From assembly GCA_025558095.1 (NCBI GenBank), contig JAIVFI010000002.1:682001-746000 (forward strand): a DNA stretch of 64,000 nt. Reading direction: 5' to 3'. Numbering within the stretch: position 1 is the stretch's first letter; the number at the start of each line of letters is the position of its first letter. Made by a program: the position numbers and the translations under genes. Origin of the DNA: Hyaloraphidium curvatum. Taxonomy: Eukaryota; Monoblepharomycota; Hyaloraphidiomycetes; Hyaloraphidiales; Hyaloraphidiaceae. A model generated the notes under the pieces. That model did no database searches. It was not told where the DNA came from and saw only the letters and a list, made by a program, of their open reading frames with translations. Below are positions 29,731 through 40,014 of the stretch, piece after piece.

Positions 29731-31468
29731 ATGCGCCTTCCCCGCCGCGCCGCGGCACTCGCCGCCATCGCTTTCTCCTTGGCCCTCTCGGCGCCCGCCG
29801 CCGCCGCCCCGCTCCGCCCGCGTCAGGCGCCGCTCGCGCGGGTCGGCACAACGGGCAACACCGCGCTCGCCTGCCAGGACGCGCCCATCGAGCTCTCTTG
29901 CGGCACCAACCAGGTGCTGGCTGTGTCCAGCGTCTTCTGTGGGTGGCGGTTGCGTGCTCCGTGATGGCTAAGCACCTGACAGTTCCCCGCTTCGGCAGAC
30001 GGCCGCGACATCGCAGGCGTGCCTGAGTCCGCCGCCGTGACTTGCTACAGCACGAACGGCAACATCTCCAACACCGCTTGCTCCGCATCGCCCGCCACCA
30101 CCGCCGCCATCGCGCTCGACCTCGCGCGCAAGTGCAACGGGCAGCAGTCGTGCTCGCCGGGGGCCGCCGCAGACTACTCCTTCCGCGCCATGTGGGGCGA
30201 TCCCTGCCCCGGCGTGAACATGTTCCTGCGCATTTCCTACGACTGTCTCGCCTCGGACCTCTTCGCGCCCGTGGTGCCCATCGCCCCGCCGGCGAGCCAC
30301 CCCACGCTGGGCAACCGCCGCCCGGCAACGTTCAGCGGCGACAAGTGCCCGCTCATGAGGCAGGCCGTTTCCAACAACACCCTCGCTGCCCTTCAGTGGC
30401 AGGCAAGGCTGCAGCCCGGCAACCTCACCCTTGACTTTATTGACGTGGACATGTCGGACCTCGACGGCTGGCTGCAGCGCAACACCAACGGCGCCGCCGG
30501 ACTCGCCACAACCCGCTACGCGCATCCGCGCGGTGAACGCCATCTTCCACGGGACCAAGGTCTCGATCGGCGAGTCCAGCGGCAACTTCACCGACGTCGA
30601 GATCGTCGCCGCCAACATCATCGCACTGAACGGCAGCATCCTCTCGGTGCACTCGAGCGGACCCGATGCGGCGGGCACTTTCGGCCCGCGGGTCGTGATC
30701 CGGGCCGCCCGCGTCTTCGGCACCCTTTCGGTTGAGCAGAACCGCATGCCGGCCGGGTACCCGCAGGTCAACCAGGGTGCGATGGATCTTGCCAGCTGTG
30801 AGTCCCAGCCTTGCGCGCCGATCCACCGTCGCTTACCGTCACTCGCGCCGCAGGGCCGCTCAACCCCGTCGCTACCCCTTTCAACACGGCATGCGAGTTT
30901 TTCGACCCGAACGAGAAGAACGGCTGGTTCAGCCTCTACATGAAGGCCTACAGCTGTTCTGCCCTCCTCGGCCCCAACGGCAACTACAGCGGTGCCTTCT
31001 TCCCCTTCTGCGTCTCGTACACCGGCTCGAACCCCCAGTCCGGGCTCTCCCTCTACGGACTCTCGTTCTACGGAAGCCAGTGGGCCAAGGCGCCCGTGAC
31101 CAACGACGGCGCCGGGTTCAGCTTCAACACGGACCGCATTGCCTGGCCCGGGAAGCCCGCGCGCGGCAGCCTCGCCAAGCAGGTCCTCGCTTCGCACGAC
31201 GCCGAGGGCACCATCGGCACCGGCGGAGGGGGCATCACGGGCACCGCGGACTACACCATCCAAGTTCTTGGTGGAGCAGTCTCCTTTGGGCCCGCAGTGG
31301 GACTGGACCGGCGTGTGGGGCGTGCAGGTCGAGGTGTGGGGCTTCGGGCGGAACGCACCCGGCGCGGCGAGGCTGGGCTCGCGGCAGGTGTGCGATGTTT
31401 GCTCCAACATCAACCCGGAGACGGCGTCCAAGCCGGGGTCGCTGATCCCGCAGCCGGGGGGGAAGTGA
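29731..31468 (+). CDS. secreted protein with SUEL-type (rhamnose/galactose-binding) lectin domain
   Basis: ATG 29731 opens a signal peptide (RRAAALAAIAFSLALSAPAA). After intron 29939-29998 the SUEL hallmarks follow: LSCGTNQVLAVSSVFYGR, CNGQQSC, then DPCPGVNMFLRISYDC. A C-terminal region is rich in Trp/Tyr/Phe (WDWTGVWGVQVEVWGFG) and looks beta-sandwich-like. Intron 30798-30853 is clear. Two further frame changes, near 30396-30530 and 31183-31270, could be 82-nt introns (30396-30477 and 31183-31264, giving 485 aa) or one-base indels. The translated sequence across the first looks protein-like, so decay is possible. Likely role: carbohydrate binding outside the cell or in the wall. Confidence 0.7.
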
Positions 31469-31771
31469 AGGGCCGCTCGACTGGGGCGTCCTGACTGTGT
31501 CGATCATCTGATTATTCATTCCTTCGTTGTATCGTTGATGAATTGCCATCTTGCTGCTCTCCTGCACCTTTCCTGTTCCCCGCAACCAACTTTTGAGCCG
31601 TAGATTCGGCGGGCGGAGCTGAATGCTGGGAGATAGACCGGCAAACTTCGCCACAAAACAATCTTGCGTTCGGTCCGCACCCGAGGCAGCCTTGCGGTCT
31701 TGGAAAGCGCGGAGTTGCTCGGCGTGCCGCACGAACCGGCTCGTGAACGCGTCCGCGATTACCGAGGAACC
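31469..31771. other. intergenic, no gene seen
   Basis: AT-richer 3' flank of the lectin gene followed by the promoter side of the nitronate monooxygenase gene. The open frame upstream of 31772 has no ATG. Confidence 0.5.
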
Positions 31772-32743
31772 ATGGCCCCCGGCCCGTTCTCCAACCGCGT
31801 CACGGCGCTGCTCGGCATCGAGCATCCCATCCTGCTCGCCCCGATGGATATGGTTGCGTGCGGGCGGCTCGCGGCGGCCGTCTCCCGTGCGGGCGGCCTG
31901 GGCATCCTCGGCGGCGGCTACGCGAACGCGGACGCGTGGCTCGAGCAGGAGCTTGCCGCCGCACAGGACGAGCGCGTCGGCGTCGGGTTCATCACCTGGA
32001 GCCTCGCCAAGCACCCGCAGCAGCTGGACATTGCGCTCCGCCACAAGCCGGCCGCGATCATGCTTTCGTTCGGCGACCCGCGTCCGTTCGCTGGCAAGAT
32101 CAAATCCGCGGGGCTGCCGCTCATATGCCAGGTGCAGACGCTGACGCAGGCGCGCGAGGCGGCCGAGGCCGGTGCGGACATCATCGTCGCCCAGGGCACG
32201 GAAGCCGGCGGCCACGGCCAGTCGCTCCCCCTGTTCTCCTTCCTACCCGCCGTGGTCGATGGGTGCCCGGGGATCCCGATCGTGGCCGCCGGGGGCGTCG
32301 CGGACGGCCGCGGGCTCGCGGCGGCGCTGGCGCTCGGTGCCCAGGGCGTGCTGGTCGGCACGCGCTTCTACGCGTCGCAGGAGGCCGCCGTCCACCCGGC
32401 GGCGAAGCAGCGCGTGGTGGAAGCCCAGGCGGGGGACTCGGTGCGATCGGTCGTCTTTGACATTTCGCGGAGGAACGTGTGGCCTTCTCCGTACACGGGG
32501 CGGGTGCTCAGGAACAAGCACGCGGAGAGGTGGCTCGGCAGGGAGGTCGAGCTCCTGCAGAACGCGGAGGAGGAGTCGGCAAAGTTCTTTGCCGCCCGCG
32601 AAGCAGGGGACTTCGACATCGCGGCCGTGATTGCGGGGGAGGCGAGCGCCCTGATCCACGATGTGCCTCCGGCAGGCGTGATTGTGAAGAGGATCGTTGA
32701 GGAGGCGGTTGCGATCCTCGGCAAGCTAGCTCCGCGGTTGTAG
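31772..32743 (+). CDS. nitronate monooxygenase / 2-nitropropane dioxygenase-like (323 aa)
   Basis: Intronless from ATG 31772 (MAPGPFSNRV). It is a TIM-barrel FMN enzyme oxidising alkyl nitronates. Visible motifs are HPILLAPMDMVACGRLAAAV at the start, VQTLTQAREAAEAGADIIVA, the active-site segment AQGTEAGGHGQ (His is the usual base), IPIVAAGGVADGRG and LGAQGVLVGTRF for phosphate binding of FMN. Length matches the family. A cytosolic role in detoxifying nitroalkanes such as propionate 3-nitronate is family knowledge. Confidence 0.9.
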   Translation: MAPGPFSNRVTALLGIEHPILLAPMDMVACGRLAAAVSRAGGLGILGGGYANADAWLEQELAAAQDERVGVGFITWSLAKHPQQLDIALRHKPAAIMLSFGDPRPFAGKIKSAGLPLICQVQTLTQAREAAEAGADIIVAQGTEAGGHGQSLPLFSFLPAVVDGCPGIPIVAAGGVADGRGLAAALALGAQGVLVGTRFYASQEAAVHPAAKQRVVEAQAGDSVRSVVFDISRRNVWPSPYTGRVLRNKHAERWLGREVELLQNAEEESAKFFAAREAGDFDIAAVIAGEASALIHDVPPAGVIVKRIVEEAVAILGKLAPRL

Positions 32744-32944
32744 CGTCGGTGCGCAACTGTGCCTGTAGAGCCTTTACTCAACTGCGTCTCGCTCGTTCTC
32801 TCGCGCTACCATGTGGCTGTCTTGATCGTCCTCGCGCGAGGTTCTTCGAGGTCGCAGGCGGGCGGAGCGCTGCGTCAACACCCCTCGCTCGAACCGCGCA
32901 GCCCGCCCCTTTCCCGCCCCTCCTCCCCTCCTCCCGCATCCGAA

Positions 32945-33929
32945 ATGTCCGTCCGCCCCCCCGCCATCATCTCCTCCGCCCCCGTCTCGTACGCGCGCCC
33001 CCCCCGCGCGCCCTCGCCCCCGCCGGCGCCCAAGCGGCGGCGCGACCCCTCCGCCGTGCACGTCCAGCCCACCGCCGTCGCCCCCGTCTCGCAGATCAAG
33101 ATCCGGAAGGACCACCACCGCGTGCTCAAGGCCCCGATGGCGAAGGCGGCCAGGAAGAAGGGGTCGCAGCTGTGCCCGCGGTGCGGGCAGCCGGTGCCGC
33201 AGGACGAGCTGGAGAGGCACATGCGGATCGAGCTGCTGGACCCGAAGTGGAGGGAGCAGAGGGAGAAGGAGGTGGAGTGGAAGAGGACGAGGAATTTGGA
33301 CGACGCTGGTGGGTTGGAGGGCCGTGTGCTGGGGAAGCTGAGCGGGGGCTGACTTCTCGCCGTCCCGCTCCAGCGGTGGCCAAGGTGCTGTCCAACATCA
33401 GCGAGTTCAGGACGGATATTTTCGACGAGAAGGAGCCGGTGGACGTGAGGAAAAAGGTGCGTGTCTTGCCGGGTCGCCTTTCCTCGATGTCGTGCCTCCT
33501 GACCCCCCGTTTCCCACTTCCCCCTTCCAGCTGAAGGAACTCGAATCCGCGCAGGCCACGCGCGAGCTCCAGGCCTGGGACGGCCACACCGCCACCGCGC
33601 GGCACGTCGCCGAGGCCGCCGTCGGCGGGCTCAGCTACGAGGAGCGGCAGCGGGACATGCTCCGCCGGCGCGGGCAGCTGGTCGAGGGGCCGACGGTCGG
33701 CGTGCAGGTGCCGGACGAGCTGCTGGAGCGGGCGCCGCGGAGGGACGAGTGGGAGGCGATCCTGGGGCCGGGCGCGGTGCCGCCCGTCGCGCTGGCGTAC
33801 GGGCTGCCGGTGGGGGGGATGCAGGTGGATCCGGCGCAGAGGGCGGCGGAGATGGCGCTGTATGCGCAGCAGACGGAGCGGTACGCGCGGGGAGGGTACG
33901 ACGCGAGCTGGTACTCAGGACGGAGGTGA
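32945..33929 (+). CDS. short SF3A1/Prp21-like splicing factor lacking SURP domains (286 aa)
   Basis: Exons 32945-33323, 33374-33456 and 33531-33929; introns 50 and 74 nt; total 861 nt. The protein matches the middle-to-C-terminal Prp21 region: QIKIRKDHHR, a C2-containing motif LCPRCGQPVP followed by LERHMRIELLDPKWREQRE, then FRTDIFDEKEPVDVRKK and ELQAWDGHTATAR. Animal SF3A1 is near 800 aa with two N-terminal SURP modules. These are absent here, and there are only 201 bp between this ATG and the preceding stop. As part of the SF3a complex of U2 snRNP it would act in branch-site recognition. A missing upstream exon is less likely than a genuinely short or split gene. Confidence 0.8.
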
Positions 33930-34865
33930 TTTCAGCCTTCGGGTGGGCGCGTTTCTATGTGGCTGCTTCTGTCGACATGGATGAATTGACGATTATCGAC
34001 ACCAAATGAATGCCGTCCGGGAGTCGAAAGTGCGCGGTCCGTTTAGTGAAACGGGATCTAGGGGTCGAGCGGCCATCCTGTGTGGCGGGCCGGGGACGGA
34101 GCCGTTTGCGCACTCCGGGGGCTCGGCAAGACGCGCAAAACACGCGTGTAATGTTGCTTGGTCGTTCACGACTGTGTTTTCCAAGTTCCGGGGCGATCCG
34201 AGGCGTGGGGTGGCGCCGGCGTCTCACGGAAGGTCTTCGAAGGGGCGTCGGGTGGCTGGAGGCGGAGACCAACCGGCGACCCGTTCTTCCGCGCCGGATT
34301 CGCAAGACTTCCAGGTCATCACACAGCACCACTTTCCAACCCCACCCCCGCTCCCGCCCGGCCAGAACCGGGCCGCCGGAGCCCCCGCATTCGCCACCCG
34401 CGCCCGCACGCCCGCATCGCCGGCCGCCGTTGCGCAAGCCGCCCCGGGACCGCCGACCCGGATTTGCCAATAGGTGCGTGCGCCCCTCCGCCCCCCGGCC
34501 CGTCCGCCGCCGCCCGCCCCCGCACCGATGCGGCCGCTGCCGGTGCGCCGCTGCCCGCCCGGCCCCGCCGCTGCCCGCCGGGGCCGCCGGGGCGCTTCCC
34601 CACCGCGCGCTGAGAGCGCCCCGGCACCCCCGGCCACACCTTAAGGCGGCGGCGGCAGACCCCGCGGAATGGCGTGGTTGTGCTGCGGAACGCCCGCCGC
34701 CGCCGTCGCCGGGTGGCCGGGGCCCGCGGCGCAGCGGGGCAGCGGGGGCGCCGGGCCGGCCGGGATTCATCTCGTTTCCAAACCAATCGCGCTGACCTCC
34801 CCGCCCTCCCAGGCCCAAATCTGATACCCGGTCACACTCCCACGGCGCAGCCCGCCCTCCCCGCA
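33930..34865. other. intergenic, no gene recognised
   Basis: 936 bp between the SF3A1-like stop and the GATA-factor ATG. Open frames here are GC-driven (Pro/Ala/Arg-rich) and lack family features. A pyrimidine-rich C stretch (about 34330-34620) probably belongs to the promoter or 5' leader of the GATA gene. Confidence 0.5.
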
Positions 34866-37454
34866 ATGGCGCTGCCCGCACAGCCCCGCGGCCGCCGCCT
34901 CAGGGCGCCCGCCGCGAGCGCCAGCCCGCCGCCCCCGGCAGGCCCGCTCGCGCTCTCCAAGGACGACTTCGACATGGCGCGCAGCGTCGTCAACGGCCTC
35001 GTGCGCCACGAGGACGCAGGCCCGGTGCTCTACGGCGCTGGCGGCACCCTGCCGGCGCCCGCCCTGTCCGAGGTCGAGGCCCGCCTCAAGGACCGCGCCA
35101 CCGCCGCCGCGCACTACTCGTCGCTGGCGCAGGTGGTCGCAGACCTGCGCGCCATGTTCGCCACCGCTCGCGCGCCGCTGGATCCCGCCGACGCATCGGC
35201 CGCCCCCGTGCGCAGGATGCTGCGCTCGCTGGAGGGCTTCCTGGACTGGCAGCTGCTCAAGCTGGACGAGGGCGTCGTGCGCGCGTTGGACGACGCAGGG
35301 GTGCTCCGAGGCGGCGCGCCCGTCATCGCCGCCGCCCCGGAGGCACCCGCCAATGCCCGCTCGCCGAGCCCCGCCCCTTCGACCGCAACCGGCTCCGAGC
35401 TGAGCAGCGTCGCGGACCCGACCGAGGACTCTGACGGCGCCGGCGACGAATCGGACGCAGAGGATGCGCTGTCCGAGTCGAGCGAGTCGGAGGACTCGGA
35501 AGAGGAGGAGCAGGAAGCCGCCAAGCCCAAGCGCACCCGCCGCCGCGCCGAGAGCGAGGACGAGCTCACGGCGCACGAAGCCGACGGCGGCGAGGATGCG
35601 CAGGACGATGCGCCCGCCGACGGCGGCGACGACCCGGACGATGAGGCCTCGGACGGCTACGCACCCCCCGCCCGCCCCGCCAAGCCCGCCTCCCGCCCCC
35701 GTGCCCGCCCGCGGAGCAGGACCAAGAAGCAGAAGAAGCCCGCGCCGCCCGCCGTCGCATCGGTCCCCGGCCCCGGCGCCGCGGAGCTGGTCGCCCTCGC
35801 GCTGCAGCGCCACGGCGCCTCGGGGCCCGAGGTCACCCAGTTCCCCGAGCCCTCGGACCAGCCCCGCCGGTGCTACCTCTGCGGCTGCGGCTCGACGCCC
35901 ATGTGGCGGCACGGCCCGCGCGAGTTCATCGTGCTCTGCAACGCGTGCGGGGTCAAGTGGAAGCGCAACAAGATCCTCAGGCAGTACCCGCACCAGGTCT
36001 ACAAGCCCGTGCACTTTGCGCCCCGCGCCGACACCATCTCGGGCGGCCTGGTGCGCGCCAAGCAGGCCGCCGAGCGCGCGGCCAAGGCCGAGAAGGACAG
36101 GGCCAGGGCGGAGAAGGTGGCAGCCAAGGCCGAGGGCGCCAAGCCGAGCAGGGGCGAGCGCGCCGAGCGCAAGGAGCGCAAGGCTGCCGAGACCAGGTCC
36201 AAGGATGCGCAGCCGGCAGTCAAGGTCGAGGTGACGGCCCCCGCGCCCGAGGTGACCGCCCCCGTGCGCGAGCCCAGCCCGGCCCCGGTTCCCGCCATCG
36301 TCGTCGCACCCCCTGCACCGGCCGTCGCCGCGGCGAGCCCCGCTCCCCAGCCCGCCGCTCCCGCTCCCACCGCCGTCGCACCCGCGGTTCAGAGCAAGGA
36401 CAAATCCAAGGCCAAGCGCCCCGCCTCGGTCGCCCGCACCTCGATCGCCCGGCCCTTCGCCGCCTCCTCGATCGCCAAGCGCGCCGCGGCCGGCGACGCC
36501 GCCAGCAAGATCGGCCGCGAGAAGGAGGTCGAGCGGCGCAGGGGCAGCAGCGCCGCCCCCGAGGACTCTGCGCTCCCCGCCCCGAAGCGCGACCGCAAGC
36601 GCTCGCGGGCGAGGCACGCGAGGCCGCTGCCCCCGCCCCCGCCGCCGCCGACCGAGATCGAGGAGTACAGCGAGGTCGAGAGCTCGGGCGACGAGGACGA
36701 CGGGCCGGCGTTCCCGACCCTGGCCGAGTTCGACGCCGCGCAGGCGGCCGCCACGCCCGTGCGCAGGCCTTCGTTCGGGTTCGGCAGCGTCGCCGCCGTG
36801 CAGCCCGAGCCGCAGCATGCGCTGGACGAGATGGAGTTCGAGTTCGGCCCCGGGTACGACCTGACCGTGTTCGAGCCGGCTCAGATGGACGATTTCGAGT
36901 GGCTGCGGTTCCCCGACGCCGGCGACGCCTCGGCCCTCGCAGCCACCTCGGCGCCGATCCCCGTGCCCACCCCGCGCCCGCGCTCGGCAGCGCAGGAGCT
37001 CTCCCCGCCCCCCAGCCCCTTCCTGGGCGGCTTCCGCGCCGATTCCCCGGCCACCGCCGGTCCGGGCATCGGCGTCGGCGGCGTCGCCCTGGCCCCGCAC
37101 CCGGCCATGCCCTCGTCGTGCGCGCTCCCCGAGATCGCGGGCAGCCTGCTTTCGGACTGCACGCTGGCGTGCGATGCCCCTTCCCCCCTCTCCGGCCCCG
37201 CCACCGACGCCTCGGTCCCGGGCCCCGTCGCGGCCGACGCCGACGGCGACCTCGCCCGCCGCCTCACCGGCTTCCTCGAGCGCGCCCCGCGCCACCAGCT
37301 CCCCCACGTGGTCTCCATCCTCGCGCGCAAGCTCGGCGGTGGCGCCATGGCGGCGCTCATGCGCGGCGAGACGCTGGCGCTGGACGTGAGCCACTGGGGC
37401 CGCGGGGACTGGGAGGAGATCGCGAGGGAGCTGGCCATGGACCTCGGCAGCTGA
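34866..37454 (+). CDS. GATA-type zinc-finger protein (862 aa)
   Basis: ATG 34866; the open frame extends further 5' but without ATG. Residues about 35-130 include SEVEARLKDRATAAAHYSS and VVADLRAMFATA, weakly resembling a bromodomain core. A long acidic Ser/Glu/Asp region follows. The single GATA finger is CYLCGCGSTPMWRHG...VLCNACGVKWKRNK (CX2C-X18-CX2C) near residues 335-362. Downstream is a Lys/Ala/Glu-rich helical stretch (about 395-450), then low-complexity Pro/Ala. The C-terminal ~60 residues are helical (RHQLPHVVSILARKLGGGAM). Expected to be a nuclear DNA-binding regulator or chromatin protein. Intronless and strongly GC-biased. Confidence 0.85.
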   Translation: MALPAQPRGRRLRAPAASASPPPPAGPLALSKDDFDMARSVVNGLVRHEDAGPVLYGAGGTLPAPALSEVEARLKDRATAAAHYSSLAQVVADLRAMFATARAPLDPADASAAPVRRMLRSLEGFLDWQLLKLDEGVVRALDDAGVLRGGAPVIAAAPEAPANARSPSPAPSTATGSELSSVADPTEDSDGAGDESDAEDALSESSESEDSEEEEQEAAKPKRTRRRAESEDELTAHEADGGEDAQDDAPADGGDDPDDEASDGYAPPARPAKPASRPRARPRSRTKKQKKPAPPAVASVPGPGAAELVALALQRHGASGPEVTQFPEPSDQPRRCYLCGCGSTPMWRHGPREFIVLCNACGVKWKRNKILRQYPHQVYKPVHFAPRADTISGGLVRAKQAAERAAKAEKDRARAEKVAAKAEGAKPSRGERAERKERKAAETRSKDAQPAVKVEVTAPAPEVTAPVREPSPAPVPAIVVAPPAPAVAAASPAPQPAAPAPTAVAPAVQSKDKSKAKRPASVARTSIARPFAASSIAKRAAAGDAASKIGREKEVERRRGSSAAPEDSALPAPKRDRKRSRARHARPLPPPPPPPTEIEEYSEVESSGDEDDGPAFPTLAEFDAAQAAATPVRRPSFGFGSVAAVQPEPQHALDEMEFEFGPGYDLTVFEPAQMDDFEWLRFPDAGDASALAATSAPIPVPTPRPRSAAQELSPPPSPFLGGFRADSPATAGPGIGVGGVALAPHPAMPSSCALPEIAGSLLSDCTLACDAPSPLSGPATDASVPGPVAADADGDLARRLTGFLERAPRHQLPHVVSILARKLGGGAMAALMRGETLALDVSHWGRGDWEEIARELAMDLGS

Positions 37455-37710
37455 ACCTTCGTCGAAAAGGACCCTTAGACGGTAGACGAGAGCGGGACAT
37501 CCCGCAAGCTCTTTCTTCCGGCAGTCAAGCAGTGTCTGGCATCGTCAATCATTGTGTCGGCAACCCAGTAACAGCACCACCCGAAAAATCCTAGATGTAA
37601 ATAGCGGATCCTGTATTCCCTGCGTCATCGTGATAATACCGTGAAACCCCAAATGACACCCATGCGCCGCAGTCCGTGTCACAGAATAGAGAGCAGTCCG
37701 ATCGTGCAGG

Positions 37711-38795
37711 TCAGCCCAGGAGTGAGTCGAGCATGGCCCGCGCGTCCGATTCGAACGCCGCCACCCGTCCCCTTATCCACTTCTCCGTTCCGTCCGGCGT
37801 AATGCTCCCAGCCTCAGGCCTGGCGGCTTCGAGCGCGACCTTGGCCAGCGCCGACAGCTCCTTCCCCGCCTCGGCCGTCCGTGCCGGCGCCCTATTCCTA
37901 GCTTCGGCGACAGTCGACGAAACAGCCTTTCGCAGGGCGAGATCGAGTGCGTGCATCGCGGAGCGGGTGTTGGCTTCCCTGTCCTTGGCCTGTTCCAGAA
38001 AAGTGAGCTGGGGAAGCAGATTCGCGGGATTCGAGCCCACCTTGGCAGCTTCCTCCTCCTCCCTCGCCCGGCCCCTCCTCTCCCACTCCTCGGCCACCTC
38101 CCGGGCGCGAGGTATGGCTCCGAGCACGAGCTCCCACAGCCGTTCGGCGTGCCCGTCCCACGACGGCCCGACTGCCACCGCCGCCGCCTCCCACCATTCA
38201 CCCGGGGGTTCCAGGCGGGCAGCCATCCGCCGGATAATGTCTTCGGGAACTCGGACGTCGGGCGGTCGGAGCGCGTTGCGCTCCAGGCAGGTTTCCAGGG
38301 GCGTGGCGAGGTACAAGAGGACGAGGTCCGCAGACCCTTCAAAAACGCGTCAGACGCACCGTCCGAGCCGGGCACGGTTCCGAGTAGCCCACGTTTCATG
38401 CAGATCCGGAGGACTTCGAGCCGCATGGACGAGTAGTACATGTTGTCGTCGACCAGTAGCACGTTCGAGACGCCCGGTGAGGGCGGCGCGGCGAGGAACG
38501 CGTCGATCTCGCGCAGCGCCGCGGCCCGGGCCTCGCGGAACGTCGCATCGTCGTCGTCGCCGCGATTCCGGGGCTCAGTGCCGGTGGTGTCGGCCGCGGG
38601 CGCGGTCCATTCCGGCGCGAGCGCGTCGAACTCGGCCTCCCCGACGCGCGCGCCCGCGGCCCGGAGGTGCCCGGCGAGAGCGCGGCGGGCAAATGATTTG
38701 CCGGCGCCGGGGAGGCCGATGAAGAGAACCACGGTCGGGTGCCGAGTCAGTTCGAGGATGGATGCGATTTCTTCGCCACTGGACCTGGAATTCAC
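37711..38795 (-). CDS. PSTK-like P-loop kinase (L-seryl-tRNA(Sec) kinase family), 5' exon unresolved
   Basis: Visible exons are 38795-38393 and 38336-37711, intron 38392-38337 (GTGGGC...CTGACGCG...GAAG). Motifs: P-loop FIGLPGAGKS, LLVDDNMYYSSMRLEVLR, and LYLATPLETCLERNALRPP, the combination that marks PSTK as opposed to KTI12. The C-terminal half is helical as in the family. No ATG precedes the P-loop region in this frame before a stop (38814), so the start codon is probably on an upstream exon within 38796-38985. PSTK phosphorylates Ser-tRNA(Sec), a step in selenocysteine synthesis. The neighbour FkbM gene is divergent. Confidence 0.72.
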
Positions 38796-38985
38796 CGAGT
38801 GAGGAGACGGCCCTCAGGACGCTTCTCGCAAACAGCTTCCAAGTGGCGTAGCCCGGGAACGGCTCCCCTGAGATACATCGTCCATCTGCTGCGATTGGAT
38901 CCCGAGCGCCTCTGCCCGATTTGGGAGAGGCTGCAAACGGGATTCGGGACGCACCGGTTCCCTCCTCGGACACTTCCTCGGCTAG

Positions 38986-39890
38986 ATGGCGGCGTCGGGG
39001 TTCAAATTGTGGCCAGCTCGGACGTGGCTGGCTGCTGCTGGATGCCTGGTAACGGTCTACACCCTGCAAGTACTCTCTGCGGGGTCGCAGATTCCCGTCT
39101 GCCCGTTGCCCGGATCCCTGCCGGCTCCCCGCATCGTGCCGGCCAAGATCACCTCGCAGGCCGGCCAGGATGGTGCCATAAGGTCCATTTTTGAGGCGAT
39201 TGGCACCCGTTCTGAGCCTTTCTACGTGGAGTTTGGGTTCAACGCTCCATCCTTCGAAGGGGGAAGCGGTGCCAACACATACCAGCTCCATCTACGAGGC
39301 TGGCGGGGCCTTCTTATGGATGGAGGCAACGAAAACGCCACAATCAACTTGCGCAAGCACATGCTGACCCCCGAAAACGTGTGCGGACTGTTCCGGACCT
39401 ACAGCGTGCCGCTGGACCTCGATTACCTATCGGTGGACGTCGACGGCCTCGATCTCTGGATCCTGCGCGCCTTGTTCCAGTGCGGATTCCGCCCGCGCCT
39501 GGTCACCATCGAATACAACCCCAACCTCCCAGCCTCGTCGTGCCTCACGGTGGCACCAGATGCGAAAAAGCCGGGGTCCATATGCGCAACGGAAAGAAGT
39601 ACTACACCAAGGTATTTGGATCGAGTCTTGGCTCGGTGGAGAGGTTGGCAAGCTCGCATGGGTACGGGCTCGTGTACGTGCAGCATATACTGGACGCCTT
39701 CCTCGTGCGGTGCGATCTGCTGGTGGCGGCCGGAGCCTCGCCAATGCCCCTCCAAGATCGGGAGCGGTACGGATGTCATGGTAACCACCGCGCGATCGCG
39801 CCATCCGAGGCCGGGAGCTTCGTCGACTTTCGGGGCCGAGGCTGGCGGCAGTACAGCGCTGGAGCGCGCGCGCGAGAAGGCGGTGCGTGA
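38986..39890 (+). CDS. FkbM-like protein with N-terminal signal anchor (285 aa)
   Basis: Exons 38986-39549 and 39597-39890; intron 47 nt (GTGGCA...GAAAG), phase 0. A hydrophobic segment at residues 13-30 suggests a signal peptide or anchor. Then follow SQAGQDGAIRSIFEAIG, FYVEFGFNAPSFEGG, WRGLLMDGG, the methyltransferase-like LDYLSVDVDGLDLWILRAL, and PRLVTIEYNPNLP, then FGSSLGSVERLASSHGYGLV. This matches FkbM-type methyltransferase-fold proteins with a hallmark DxDG. The SAM-binding motif is weak (EFGFNAPSFEGG), so catalysis is uncertain. The intron boundary is inferred from frame continuity. Confidence 0.75.
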
Positions 39891-40014
39891 AGTGATGCGC
39901 CAGGGCCAAAGAGGGAGCCCTTGCAGCGTCACGATCGTGGATCCAATGGCCGAGCCGGGATAGGCATTGATAATTCATTCCGCGCATGATGCACAACTGC
40001 GCCCCTGTGATCGC

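Noticed and set aside
34767..37394. 875-aa minus-strand frame opposite the GATA gene
   Set aside because: Gly/Arg/Leu-rich shadow of a very GC-rich coding sequence; no motifs.
38337..38392. Frameshift breaking the PSTK-like gene
   Set aside because: A 56-nt intron with GT...AG ends and a CTGAC branch-like site restores the frame.
39540..39600. Frameshift breaking the FkbM-like gene
   Set aside because: A 47-nt GT...AG intron (39550-39596) restores the frame and total length is a multiple of three.
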